A stretch of 64,000 nt of DNA from Anisodus tanguticus (taxonomy: Eukaryota; Streptophyta; Magnoliopsida; Solanales; Solanaceae), in assembly GCA_034509755.1 (NCBI GenBank), contig CM067555.1, positions 21,092,142 to 21,156,141 on the forward strand, written 5' to 3'. This document shows, one piece after another, positions 46,231 to 58,431 of this stretch (positions within the stretch are counted from its first letter, which is position 1; every line of letters starts with the position of its first letter). Both the position numbers and the translations under genes were made by a program. A model generated the notes under the pieces. That model worked only from the letters and a program-made list of their open reading frames with translations. It had not been told where the DNA came from and made no database searches.

Positions 46231-47056
46231 AGGAGATGGAGGATGAGGAATCAAGAACATAAACTCTCTTCTTCACAAATAACCAAGAATTTAACTATAA
46301 TATCCATATGTCCATGACTTTTACTTTAACAACATAGAACCGATATTCAAGGCGAATATTAAGAAAATGCAGTTTCTAGTGTTGTATCTCTAAACATACC
46401 GTTAACAGGTCTGAAAATATGCCCTAAACATTTAGTTTTAATCTTTTTAACACAGGATAAAAAATTTATTTTGAGAACACAAGTGATTCTTCATGAAATT
46501 AGAGAGAACCTTTGGAGTTATATTTGTTCTGAATCAGTCCTGTTTCATCAGGCTCCTCATATGAGTAGGCGAATACATAATCCTCCATATATGCATCTGC
46601 AAAATACACACACAAACAGAAATTGCATAAACAGTTCTATATTCTACTGGTACTTGATGCATGATTAGAAGTTTTGCGGCAATGTCAAGTTGCCTAGCAA
46701 GAACGTCAACTTAAATCTTTGGCCCTGAAGATGAATTTATTACCACACGTGCTAGTTTTATGCTCCTAAGGCTCTTGAAATCATAATTAGGAATGCTAAT
46801 TGATCGTCAACGATTTAAATTTTTCATTTACACGAAATAAGAAGCTTTGTATAAAAGGCATGTGAGTTATTGCTAGCGGTTTTAGCTCGCTTATTTGCGT
46901 GCACTATCGAGTCACAATTATTGCAGATTTGAGAACCAGAAAAGTCTACACACACAGGTATTATATCATTCTTATTTATGGTAAACATATATCTGCATTC
47001 ATTGCATGAAGATGTGAGTCTCTCATTCATAACTATCATCGCTGGTGTTTGTCTTG
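46231..47056. other. AT-rich sequence, no gene recognised
   Basis: Right flank of the Ale-like insertion. Short minus-strand stretches near 46620-46530 (AYMEDYVFAYSYEEPDE) look protein-like but have no family I can name and no clear exon limits. Confidence 0.4.
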
Positions 47057-47450
47057 TTACTGTGTCAAGAACAACACCACTAAAGTACATGCAATGACAA
47101 TCAATAAAGGCAATACAATCATATTGGTTACAATCTTAAGTTGCCTCTTCACTCCCTCAATTCCACCCTCGTTATCAGGTATCCTGCTAATAAATACACG
47201 ACAAAGCTATTTTTTCCTCAAGTACGATAAAGTGATTAATTTCCATAGCAGAATCAACCATAATGGTGTAATTTAGTAGCTAAAACTTAGCTTTAGTTAC
47301 CTTAAAGATGAGCTCGCACTAGACATTGGCTCCCCCAAAACTTGCAAAATTTCAAATATCCATTTGTTTCTTCGTGGTTTTCAGAAATTTTGGCTCCAGT
47401 GAACTGCCTTAACTGATACAACAGATTGCCTTCTATCAATATGCGGAATG
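47057..47450 (-). pseudogene. Unidentified exon pair encoding a C-terminal hydrophobic segment
   Basis: On the minus strand, 47301 ends in a GT donor (TTTAAG|GTAACT) and 47183 follows an AG acceptor (TTAGCAG|GATACC). Joining them keeps a frame ILQVLGEPMSSASSSLR then IPDNEGGIEGVKRQLKIVT, closed by NMIVLPLLIVIACTLVVLFL and TQ-stop (TAA at 47059-47057). The end looks like a tail-anchor membrane helix. Upstream another frame reads VDAFRILIEGNLLYQLRQF (47455-47400), so a frameshift or another exon limit is needed. I do not recognise the family. It may be a decayed gene, a captured fragment, or chance. Confidence 0.3.
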
Positions 47451-47459
47451 CATCCACAC

Positions 47460-48634
47460 AGAGAAGTGATTACGCCTATGATTTGCCCCCAGTCTTTCTA
47501 GAACTCATTTCTAAATTTGAGACTATATATTGTATAGCTAGAGGCCATCCATGTGATTTTACGAGTAGTTATAACTGAAATCCCACCAAATAGCATCTGC
47601 TTCAACCAAGTCATCAATCAGCTTTGATTCGTAGTCCTTTTTATACAGATCAGGAGAGACGTCGCACAAAATATAATATACAAATAGTTACATATAAAAG
47701 TCATAAATAAGAGATAATGGAACATGAAAAGGTAATTGTAAGACATATAAAGATTCTCAAGCATATAGGGTCAACATCAACGTATTTCAGTCAATATTGA
47801 TCAATAATTGTGCATCAATCCCAAACTAAATGGAGCGCGGCTACATGAATTCACTATTTACATTTCACTCTATTTGAGTTGTCGACATCAGATTATTTGA
47901 ACATTTAATTGAATGGAAGGAGAAGTCAAGAACTCCCATTTTTTAAATCTTCATCAGTTTCTATTGTTAAACAACAGGAACAAAAACAAATTTAAGAATC
48001 CTCAAGTAATATCCAATTCCTTTAAGATAATAAGTTGGTTTAAACTTATAGTAACTAAATATTTACGAAAACATAACATATTCTACAAGTCTTATGGGTT
48101 CAAATAGATTTCTCTAATCAGATTTTTCAGTTTGTATTCTTTTTTCTTCGTCTGCACTTGTTAATAAAATTTAAAACTTCACCGAAACTAGTACTAACTA
48201 TGTGTGTTTCTAGGATCCAATTGACAATCATTCTCTGTTTCAACAAGAATCCCAAGCGTAACAGACATAATATATCAAATAGCAATACCAAACTTTATAG
48301 CGGTGAACTTATCTTATACCCCCTTGTACAGATGATAATCATAGCACAGATATGATAGACGCAGCTCGGACGCCAAAATTGGACAGTCGAGGTGGGTTAT
48401 GGCGCACCTTTTTTATTACCGTAATAGATAGACGGTCCTGTGAGGCTCGTATGATATCATATTGCTTTAGATGGCCCTATGTGGTATTTTCATTAGTTCA
48501 GGCTATTTGGCAAGTTTCGCGTTAGTCTTATTTGTGGAGGAAGCTCTACCGAAATTCTTGTAAAACCCAAGAGTTAAAGAATATCAGTTACGCTCCTCAA
48601 CATTCAAGGATGAATGTTCTTAAAGGGAGAACGA
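47460..48634. other. Mostly unassigned; gypsy 3' internal remnant at its right end
   Basis: 47460-48350 is AT-rich with no gene recognised. From about 48560 the sequence (GAGGAAGCTCTACCGAAATTC, then CAACATTCAAGGATGAATG and TTAAAGGGAGAACGA) matches the usual end of a plus-strand gypsy element just before its 3' LTR, including the polypurine tract (about 48619-48634). Confidence 0.5.
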
Positions 48635-51079
48635 TGTTACACCTCGCAATTCTTCATGTGATCAAATATGTAGTTAGTACATTTGAGCTCTAGTAACCCG
48701 AGGCTCATGTATACTTATATGAGTATTACGGAGGTATACAGAAGGTTTGAAGTCAATTGGATTAAAGGAAGTACATCTTGACAAAATTTGACGAAGATAT
48801 GACGATACGCTAAGCATTCTGCCCCACAAAAGCTGATCCGCTTCGAGGATTAGGCAACGGATCATACCTTTATTTTCCTCCCCCACTGCCCCAATGTACA
48901 TTGTGTTCTATGCCAGTAGAAGAGGTTCTACGATGCAGAACCAGCCACACATCAGAGGCGGTGGATGGCTCTATAAATAGCATTGGACGGTGGTCACCTC
49001 ATTTCATCTTCAATTTGACCCAAACATTTACCAAACACACCCAAAGGCCTCCTTAGGATTATTAGGTCATCAAGGAGACATCCCACATTAATTCAAAGGA
49101 AAATCTTCCATAGATCACTACTACAAAGCTTGGGAATATCCATAGAAGTAAGAAAGAGTGAAGGATCCTCTTGGTGTTTGGAAAGAAGTTCATGGTGCAA
49201 GCTTTCTTGGCTGAGTTAAGGTGAGTTGTTGATGTTCTTGATAATCATAAGCTTCTCATATCCTTGTTGAGAATTATGGATAAAAGAAACTTGTGATAAT
49301 TGAGCTAGAACTCTAGGAAATTGTCTCTATGAATCTTGGATAGTTCTTGAGTAACTTTGATATGATCATGACTTGTAATTGAAAGGCATGGTGCTAAAAA
49401 TAATGGAGGTTATCTTGTGGTTGTTTTTTGGTTGTAATTATGGTTGTGTTGTTGTTGTTGTTGAGGATATGAGCACTAGAAGTTATGTATTATGTATGTT
49501 GATCTTGTGGTTCTTGATGTTGTTGTTGTGTTGTTATGGTTATTGGTATTGTGGTTTTTGTTGGTGTTATTGGTGTGGTGTTGAAGGGGAATAGATGGCA
49601 TGGATGGTAGCCATGAAAAGGATAGCTGGAGGGATATGCACTCTGGATATTCCTTGAATTGTTTTAGCAACTCGATTCTTAGTTATTATCGTATCTTAAC
49701 GCAAAACCTTATATATTTGTAGATAATCACTCGTAAAGAGATCGAGGGTTCGAGAGGCAATGGTAACTAAGAAACACATGTATGTAAGGCTATTCCTTTC
49801 TTTTATAAGCATGAAATCCGAAGTATTTATCGTTTTCAAAAAGAAACGACAAAGAATCATCATATTCATATGTTGCTTATCCCTTGTCAGGAATAGTTAC
49901 TTGCTATTATTGTATTCCATGTTATTGTTGATTTTCTGGTTAAAACCATATTCCTTTCTGATGGAGTCTCTCAAGCCATAGTCTTGTATACCGATAAGTT
50001 GTCATCAAAAAGCAAAAGAAAATATCGAACCAAAGTTAAAGGATAAAAGTCGTGGTTACCGTCAAAGGATGAGTCTCATTCATATGTTGTTGTCTTTCAT
50101 TGAGCATATCACTCTGTGTATCTCGTTTGTCTCTGAACTACATAGACCTCAAAAAGGAGTTTCCAAAGAGTTAGTCGTCGAGTTGACCAAGATAGCATTC
50201 TAACGCAAAGTCAAAGAGTTTATGAGTTTTAAAGAGGCCAAGAGCCATTGTTATAACAGTACAGAGATATATATATTATTCACACCACTGTTGCAACCAG
50301 CCAGTAGGAAGTTGTATATGTACATTATACACACCGCGTCATGCTATAATCGGTCGGGAAGGCACTTATATGTGCATCCATACATACACCACAGAGTATA
50401 CCTAAGAGAAGTGACATATTACACCTTGGGTTATAAAACGAGGGCAGATTACAAACCACATTTATTATACCATGAGTTCAGTGCAGTTTAAGAGTTTCAC
50501 TGTTCGACCTATGTGGCATACAAGTTATCAGAGTATCAGATTGCTTTTATGCTTCTTTCTACAGATTATATTTTCATATTGTTATTCATGCTTTACATAC
50601 CAGTACATTTCATTCGTATTGACATCCCATTTTCTAGGGGCGCTGCATGTCATGCTGCAGATTCAGGTAGAAGTGCAGATAGACCTCTCTTATAAAAGCT
50701 GGTTTAGTTCTGCGGATTGGGTGGTGAGCTTCAGTTTAGCCGAAGCTACCGAGTCAGGATCATAAGCTGAGTCTGGTATAGGTACAGTGGATGGGTAGGT
50801 CAGGGCCATGTTCCGGCCACATCATAGTTATGTTTTCCATAGAGATTTGTAGACATGGTGTATGTATAGTTGTCTTTTTGCGGCCTTATCGGCCTTGATG
50901 TATATATGTTGGACTTGTTATCGTTATATTAAATTGTCATATTCAGTTTTCCTTGTATTAATCATTTTGAGGCCTTGGCAGCCCAGATCGTTGTATGCTC
51001 AGATTATGATATACAAGTGGTACGCTCAGTCCATTCAGGTGTCGGATGCTAACCATACCCCTTAGTTTGGGGTGTGACA
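48635..51079 (+). repeat. Gypsy 3' LTR (plus strand)
   Basis: Starts TGTTACACCTCGCAATTC after a polypurine tract and ends GGGGTGTGACA, forming TGTTACACC...GGTGTGACA terminal inverted repeats. TATA motif CTATAAATAG at 48971-48980. A GTT-rich low-complexity part lies at 49425-49580. Almost no internal domain remains on its left, and no matching target duplication is seen, so this is the 3' end of a truncated element. Open frames inside it are not genes. Confidence 0.75.
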
Positions 51080-51870
51080 TAAAATCCCAAATTTAAGGAA
51101 GAATTCATGAGAAATTATGAAAATGAGATTTAGAATCTTACCCCCAAGCTAAATCGTGCAAGTATCCCTTGAAATCACCTCAAACCGAGCTCTAGAACTA
51201 GAAATACGAAAGAATGAAATGTTTTCCCGTTTTGGAAGTTTTTAACACTAATAGGGGCCTAGCAAAAGCGACCGCTAGTTCTGAAATGCGGGCATCATAA
51301 TTGTGACACCCATCTTGCAAATGCAGCCTCGCAGATGGTACCCCTCCCTAAAAAAATGCGAGATTCTCCCCCCCCCCCCCCCGACTTCGCAAATGTGGCC
51401 AAGGCTTCACAATTGCGAGCCTCATAATTCCGAGAAAATCCTCGCAAATGCGGCCACACCAGCAGCTGAACAAAACCAGCCTAGTTACAAACTTGGTTTT
51501 GAAACTCATAACACATTCAGAACCTCCCGGACATAAACCAACTATGCATTGCAATTATAAAACATGCTACGAACTGGCTCATGAACTCAAAACACCAAAA
51601 ATAGGTCGTCTTGACCCGGTATTGACTATTGTCAACCTAAAACTTAAAAATTAACTAAATCTCCACTAAGGGTCTGAAATCGACCTGAGCCTCTCGAGAC
51701 CCAAACCAACTACTCGACTAAGTCATAAATCACATTTCGGACCTAATGAAATCAATGTAACTTTGACATGGACTTATTTACCCTTGATGTTGACTTTGGT
51801 CAAACTTCTTCTTTTTCTTAACTTAAGAACTTCCAATTTTGCTAAATTTGATCCGATACTCACCTGATTG
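51080..51870 (-). other. Probable LTR sequence of the decayed minus-strand chromovirus
   Basis: Lies between the plus-strand LTR and the chromodomain end of the minus-strand element, where its 3' LTR should be. It contains GCGA/TGCGG-rich segments (51260-51460), as at 9600-10020, and a run of about 15 C (51369-51383). The LTR limits cannot be seen. Confidence 0.35.
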
Positions 51871-52029
51871 CCTTGCGCCACCCATCCCCGCAAGTTCCAA
51901 TTACCATTTCAAAGCTACAAAAAGTAAAAGAGTCTAAATGCTAAAAACAACCTGGAGAGTCCTTACGCCATCTACCACCTAAATAAATGTTCTTCCTTGA
52001 ACAATAAAGACAAGAAAATACCTAAACTA

Positions 52030-53400
52030 ACGAAAAGCTGAGGATATCTACTCCACATATCTGACTCAATCTCCCATGTAGCCTTTTCAATAGGAAAATG
52101 ACTCCATTGAACCTTCACCAAAGATATATCCTTTGATCTCAGCTTTGGAATTTTCCTATCAAAAATAGCTACCGGCTATTCCTCAAATGTTCGATTCAGA
52201 TCGAGTAACACTGAATCCAACTGAATCACATGAGAACCATCCGCATGATACTTTTTCAACATCAAGATACCAAACATGGGGTGAACACTCAAAAACCATG
52301 AGGCAAAGACAACTCATATGCTACCTCGCTAACGCGCTGAACAATCTCAAAAGGCCAAATAAACTTCGGGCTCAACTTTCCCTTCTTTCCAAACCTCATC
52401 ACACCCTTTATAGGTGAAATCTTAAATAACACCCGCTCTCACACCACGAACTCCAAATCTCGAACCTTCCGATCCGCGTAACTCTTTTGCCTGCTCTGAA
52501 CTGTGAGAAGTCTATCTTGAATCAACATGACCTTATCCAATGACTCTCTCAACAAATATGTACCCCAATGCCTAACTTCAAATACATCAAACCAACCAAT
52601 TGGAGAACGATATCTCCTACCATATAAAGCCTCAAATACAACTATCTTAATGCTCGAATGACAAATGTTATTGTACACAAACTCACCAAGGGCAAGAATT
52701 AGTCCCAATGACCACTAGAGTCGATCCCATAGGCTCGCAACATATCCTCCAAATCTTGAATAGTTCGCTCGGACTGACCACTTGTCTAAGGGTGAAAAGT
52801 TGTGATAAGCTCCACCTGAGTACCCAACTCCTTTTGCATTAACCTACAAAAGTGAGATATAAACTACATTCCCCGATCCGAAATGATAAAAATAGGCACC
52901 CTTGCAAATGAGCGACATGTCAGATATATTCTATCTAACTTCTACAAATTATAAGTAGTCTAAACCAGAATGAAGTTGGCAAACTTGGTCAAATGATCCG
53001 CAATGACCCCAATAGCATCAAACTTACCCAAAGTCTGTGGTAGTCCTACCACAAAGTCTATAGCGATCTAATACCACTTCTACTCGGGTATAGGCATTTT
53101 GTGAATCATACCACCAGGCTTCTGATGCTCATACTTCACTTGTTAACAATTCAAACACAAAGACACAAACTCCACAATGTTCTTCTTCATCCGACACGAC
53201 CAATAGTGTTGCTTCAAATCATGGTACATCTTAGTATCCCCCCCGATGGATAGAATATCTTGAACTATGGGCCTCCTTCATGATCAAATGAGTCAAGTCA
53301 TCTGTCCGAGGAACACAAATATGACCCGTAATCTGCAAGACCCTCTCATCATCTAAAATCGCGTCTTTGGCTTCTCTTGCATCATCTTGTCTCGAATCTT
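52030..53400 (-). pseudogene. Chromovirus integrase and chromodomain remnant
   Basis: Readable parts are FVYNNICHSSIKIVVFEALYGRRYRSPIGWFDV (52690-52590), SRQKSYADRKVRDLEF (52500-52445), and a chromodomain-like end IFDRKIPKLRSKDISLVKVQW... ATWEIESDMWSRYPQLF (about 52175-52040). Core integrase positions in 52700-53300 are visible only as scattered pieces with stops. Confidence 0.8.
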
Positions 53401-53559
53401 ACATAATTTCTCATCATCAAACTATTGACCCTAAATTTGCTCCAATAAAGACAATCTCGCTTCCACACAGCTAGACCCATACCTGATTCTGAAATATCAT
53501 GTCTAATGAACTAGTTGGCCAACGATTGAACATCCACAGCAAGAAGACACTCTCCCACA

Positions 53560-54330
53560 TGTAAAAGGATAGACTACGATGCTCACATCCTTTCGACTCA
53601 AAGCATCCGCCATAATATTGGCCTTGCCCGGTGATAAAGCATAGTCATGTCATAATCCTTGAGAAACTCCAACCATCTACGTGCCTCAAATTGAGATCTC
53701 TTTTATTGAATATATACTAAAGACTACAATGATCCATGAACACCTCACAATCCACCCTATAGAGATAATGCCTCTAAATCTTCTATCCAAACACTACCGC
53801 CACTAACTCCAAATCATGAGTAGCAGTTGAAATAGAATTCCATATCTGATGTGGTGGTTTGCTTTGTCTGATTCATTGATTTATGGGTTGAATCGTGGTG
53901 TTGGTCTTCTACAACTTCTTCTGCATAGGCTCCTCTACTTCTGGAATTGAAAAAGAGCCGACTGATCCCCGTTGATCATATAACTAGAGGGAATGTGTCA
54001 CATTAGAGGTGAACATGCACTAAGGAAAGAGCATAACATTAATTATGTCTTGCGTAGTTCTTCTTATGTAACTTCAATTGCCTTGAAGCATAAGCTATCA
54101 CTTTTCCCTTCTGCATCAATACACACCCAAGGACAATTCCAGAAGTATCACATACATGGTAAAATCCTCTCCTTCTACGGGTAAGGTCAAAATACGAGTG
54201 GTGGTCAATAATGTCTTGTGCTTTTGAAAGCTTGCCTCACACTCATCGGACCACCAAAACACCACTTCCTTCCGTGTCAATCTATTCAATAGAGATGCAA
54301 TGGACAAAAAACCCTCCACAAAATACTAGT
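53560..54330 (-). pseudogene. Chromovirus RNase H remnant with an internal insertion
   Basis: FLSIASLLNRLTRKEVVFWWSDECEASFQ (54310-54220) is the RT-RNase H connection. KVIAYASRQLKLHKK (about 54105-54060) and THDLELVAVVFA-like residues (about 53825-53790) are normally adjacent. Here about 230 bp of unrelated sequence (53826-54055) separates them. Confidence 0.7.
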
Positions 54331-54355
54331 AATCACCTGCCAAGCTAATGAAACT

Positions 54356-55283
54356 TCAACTCTCGGTAATTGAAGCGGGTCTAACCCAATCCCGAATCGT
54401 CGATCTTTTTAGGATCCACCATAATTCCCTCCTAGGACAACTCATGTCCCACGAATGCCACCGAACTATGTCGAAACTCACACTATGTAAAAACTTGGCA
54501 TAAAGTTGCTTCTCCTTTAGAATTTCAAGCAAAATCCTCAACTGCCACTTATGTTCCTCTTTACTACGATAGTATATAAAAATGTCATTGATGAATACAA
54601 TGACAAAGGAATCCAAATACTACTTAAACACCCCATTCATCAAGTCCACGAAAGTTTTTGGGGCATTGGTCAGTAAAAAGAACATCACCAGAAACTCGTA
54701 ATGGCCATAATGCATTCGGAGTCTATATTAGGGATATCCTCTGCCCTAATCTTCAACTGATGATACCCGAACCTCAAATCAATCTTATAGAAAATCAAAG
54801 CACCCTAAAGTTGTTAAAAAAAGTCATCAATGTGAGGTATTAGATACTTGATCCTAATTGTTACCTTATTCAATTGTTGATAGTCGATACACATACGCAT
54901 AGATACATTCTTCTTCTTCATGAAAAGCACTGGAGCACCCTTTCCCTAGATCTAATGAACCCCTTACTCAACAATTCCTATAATTGTTCCTTTAATTCCT
55001 TCAATTCAGTCAGTGCCATATGATATGGCAGAATGGAAATGGGTTGACTGCCCAGCTACAAATCAATGCAGAAATCAATGTCATGATCTGGCCGAAGACC
55101 AGGTAGATTGGTCAGAAAAACCATAGGAAATGAGCCCACTGCTTGTTTAGACTCAAACGTAGGAGTCTCCGCACTAGTATCATGAATATGCGCTAAATAA
55201 TCCAAACATCCCTTCTCTACCATTTGACAAGCCCTAAAAATTATACCACCTTTTTCAGAGCGTGAATAAGAGTGCCTCTCCAC
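54356..55283 (-). pseudogene. Chromovirus reverse transcriptase remnant
   Basis: The N-terminal lead-in is GCLDYLAHIHDTSAETPTFES and FLTNLPGLRPDHDIDFCIDL (55220-55060). RT pieces include FIDDIFIYYRS-like sequence (FINDIFIYYRSKEEH at 54595-54555; the first Asp of the catalytic pair is Asn) and YAKFLHSVSFD. Stops and frameshifts are frequent. Confidence 0.75.
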
Positions 55284-55560
55284 TCGACTTTAGGAACTCT
55301 GAGCATGGATAAAGTGACCATCTTGGCCTAACAATCCAAGATTACATGATATAAAGATAACCAATCCATACCCAAAATAGCATCAAAATCAGCCATGTCT
55401 AACAACTTCAAATCTTTCTGATTATTATATCCTATCAGGTAACTATGCAAGAATGATATACCTGATCTGCCACTACAAAATCCCAAAAACGAGTAGAAAC
55501 GTGAATAGGAAACTAAAGTGACTTATATAATATATTCAAACTCAAAGCAAAGTATATAGA

Positions 55561-55789
55561 TACATAAGAATAAGTAGAATCTGGATCAAAACCTTATTCT
55601 ATACATTTATGGTAATACACTAATTATGGTAATACACTACTAATTATATTACAACCTTACCTAAACTAGGATACTAAATATTTACCATAAACTATATTAC
55701 CTAAATATGTCCAAAACCGAGAGCTAAATCTGGGGCAGAATCCGAGACATTAAATATACAATATACACATGTATATTGTATATTTAACA
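55561..55789. other. AT-rich junction with a 16-bp perfect hairpin
   Basis: TAAATATACAATATAC (55751-55766) and its exact complement GTATATTGTATATTTA (55771-55786) surround the 4-base loop ACAT. It sits right against the left arm of the large inverted repeat. No gene seen. Confidence 0.6.
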
Positions 55790-56022
55790 GAATGTATGGG
55801 GTATAATTTGATGCTAAAACTGTTTAAGTGAGTAGGAGGGTTTAAAATATGATTTGAACATGTATCAATTAGGTATAAATATGTACTGCCTACTAGGAGT
55901 AGAAGTATGTGATCATTGTGCCTTAGTTCCTAAATTTGTCCATATGAGCATTGTCTGTTTTACTAATGGTAAAGTATATGATATGTTGAAAATGATCCTA
56001 GTCTCTCTATGTTGCCATTGTC
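55790..56022 (+). repeat. Left arm of large inverted repeat
   Basis: Its reverse complement recurs at 58171-58431. Shared landmarks include GGTATAATTTGATGCT, GTGAGTAGGAGGGTTTAA, GATTTGAACATGTATCAATT, ACTGCCTACTAGGAGTAG and TTGCCATTGTC. This arm lacks about 28 bp present in the other. Spacer about 2.15 kb. Confidence 0.92.
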
Positions 56023-56493
56023 CAGTTCCCTTCTTGGTATCTTGTTTTAGTCATGTTGGGTCAGTCACTCACCCTTTAGCTTTGTGTAAATCTGAAAGAA
56101 AATGCTGAGACCTCCTTTTTCCTATCTTTGATTTGAAGTATGTGACTTATGTGTTGATTTGAGAGACCTACATCTGGTTTCTCCTATGTGGAGTTAGCAT
56201 TTATGAACTTGATTATTTATTATGTCTTCTGAACACATGTGCTAACTAGATTTGTCCTTCTGAATTTGTGTCTGAATTAGAAGATCATGAAGCATGCTAA
56301 TTAGTTTAGCGTATGTGTTTTAGTTCTTTACATGTTGGTGCACCATATTTTTTATTATTTATTCAAAATTTAAGTCTAAACATGTTAGTGTGTGTATTTG
56401 GCCTGCTACCATCTGTGTTAATCATGAGAAATGCCCATGAATTTCCTCTTTCGTGTTTAGATCTGCTTACATCTTTATTTTCCCCCTCTATTT

Positions 56494-56762
56494 ACAACAA
56501 CAACAACATACCCAGTAAAATCCCACAACGTTGGGTCTGGGGAGGGTAGAGTGTACGCAGACCTTACCTCAACCTTGGTAGGTAAAGCGACTGTTTCCGA
56601 AAGATCATCGGCTCAAGACAAAGCATAAGCACATGCAAATCAAGAGAAACAGTCAGACCCGGACAAGAAATTTAAAGCAGTATGAAAATGCTGGTATCAA
56701 AAGCTAATAAGCAATGCTAGCGCATTCTGAGAAAAGAAGCACTAACTAACGCATTTCTCCCA
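56494..56762 (-). mobile_element. TS/SolS-type SINE
   Basis: The plus strand starts ACAACAACAACAACATACCC and continues AGTAAAATCCCACAACGTTG, GGTCTGGGGAGGGTAGAG and GCAGACCTTACCTCAACCTT, the reverse complement of the conserved TS SINE body. The 7-bp sequence TCTATTT flanks it (56487-56493 and 56763-56769), fitting a target-site duplication. It lies between the arms of the inverted repeat. Confidence 0.85.
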
Positions 56763-56769
56763 TCTATTT

Positions 56770-58170
56770 GGTTTGCTGAATTTGTGATGATATACTTCAT
56801 AAGTATACAAGGCAGGTAGACTTTAGTATACACCAGGTGTATATCAAAGTTGTATATCCTTGTATACCTTCAAGTATATCATATATACTCTAAATATTGT
56901 GTGTATATCAGCCCTTATAATTAGATATAAGCTTGTATATTTATAAAAATGTGAATGTGTTAATTGGGCACATTGTGCATCTGGGCTGATTTGTTCTCTT
57001 TACGTCTGGTAATTATAATTTTGGGCCTACCTTATGTTTCTGGCACACTGCTTGCATCGCAAAGCCCAGTACTATTTAATATGGTTGAACTATTTGTTTG
57101 GGCCTGTTTGTTTTTCGGGGCAGTTATGTTATTATAAAATGTCTCGTGTTATTAATGTTTTAATCCCTATGTGTTTGTTTGCATTATTTGGTAAATCTTG
57201 GGGTACATTCCAACTCCCATATTTGTTTTTCCCTAGCCCTTTGCATGTCCCGGAGGCCTGGTGGGCCCTTCTTTCTATCTACGAGCTTCCTCTGACCTAT
57301 TGGGCCTGATGCCCAACTTATTTCTATTCTTCATCGAGTCCCGGAAAGTAGCCGAAGGCCCAGTTATGGATAAAAATAATAAATTAGCATATTAACGGAT
57401 GGGCCGGTATGCCCACAAGCCTGACCCGATTCTTTTTTTTTATTTATTTAGTTAATTTCTGTATTTTGATTCACCATTTGTAAATCTTGACTCGAGATTA
57501 ATAAATTAAGTGCTTTATTTTAATTTCTAATTTTCTGCTGTTGGAATTATTTTATTATACATGTGTTGAATTGATTTTCTTGAGTAAAAATTGCGAATGG
57601 CTTATTTAATTAAGAAAATGCCTTTCCTTTTAAATTGATTAATTCCTCTTTGCAAAAAGGATTTTTATCTTAACTTGGCTTTTAAGGGGGCAAAATGAAA
57701 AAAGGCTCAAATTTTTAATGAAGTTTTGATCAAATTGGGTTTTAATTTTTATGAACAAGTTTTAATCATCTTCTTAATAAACTGGATTTTTCCAAATAAA
57801 GTCTTGTATAAACTTGAGTTTGGGAAAGGAAAAGAGTATTGTTGACCTTCTTTTAATAAAAGTCCTTTTATTACAAGTTATAGTGTTTACTAAATTCTTT
57901 TTAAATATAAAGTTAAATATTTACAAAAATCAAATAGTTTGGTTATCCCTTTTTGATAAAAAAAAATAAAGGATTTATATTCAAAGGAGATTTTCAAATG
58001 GACTCTCTTTTACTTTGAACAAAAAAGTGTGTAAAAGAATTTATTTGGCGGAAAATGATTTTGATTAATATAACTTTATACAAAATATTTTAAACATTTT
58101 TAGACAAATAAAAGCAAATTATTATTTTTGAAACCGAAGATTAATACCGATGTGCCTAACACATTTTCCA
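56770..58170 (+). repeat. Inverted-repeat spacer: AT-rich LTR-like repeat, plus orientation
   Basis: No gene supported. A part near 57320-57420 (GGGCCTGATGCCC, GAGTCCCGGAAAGTAGC, GAAGGCCCAGTTATGG) resembles the reverse complement of 5030-5100 (CCATAGTTGGGCCTTC...GGACTCGATC), which suggests the same repeat family as 4151-9446 in opposite orientation. Confidence 0.35.
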
Positions 58171-58431
58171 GACAATGGCAACATAGAGAGACTATGATCA
58201 TTTCCAACATATCATATACTTTACCAATGGTAAAACAGACATGCTCATATGGACAAATTTAGAAACCAAGGCACAATGATCACATGCTCCTACTCCTAGT
58301 AGGCAGTTATATGTATACAAGTTATTAAAAGGAAAAGGCATTTTATACCTAATTGATACATGTTCAAATCATATATTAAACCCTCCTACTCACTTAGACA
58401 GTTTCAGCATCAAATTATACCCTATACATTC
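58171..58431 (-). repeat. Right arm of large inverted repeat
   Basis: Reverse complement of 55790-56022 with scattered mismatches, plus an extra block of about 28 bp (around 58317-58346) that the left arm lacks. It continues rightwards into the AT-rich repeat ending at 60674. Confidence 0.92.

Larger units (their letters stand above)
51871..55560 (-). mobile_element. Decayed Ty3/gypsy chromovirus, gag missing
   Basis: On the minus strand, from its 5' side: protease remnant (55560-55300), pre-RT segment (55283-55056), RT (55050-54360), RNase H (54330-53560), integrase (53400-52440) and chromodomain (52180-52030). Same order and motifs as the element at 17310-27710, but far more diverged and without gag and a 5' LTR. 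It is an older relative of the Tekay/Del type. Confidence 0.85.

Noticed and set aside
46824..47090. 88-codon minus-strand frame with several Cys (CNEC...CNNC)
   Set aside because: The Cys spacing hints at a zinc-binding site, but the frame overlaps the stop of the better-supported exon pair and has no recognised family.
49379..49594. 71-codon hydrophobic plus-strand frame
   Set aside because: Produced by GTT/TGT low-complexity sequence inside an LTR. Cys/Trp/Val-rich run with no flanking gene signals.
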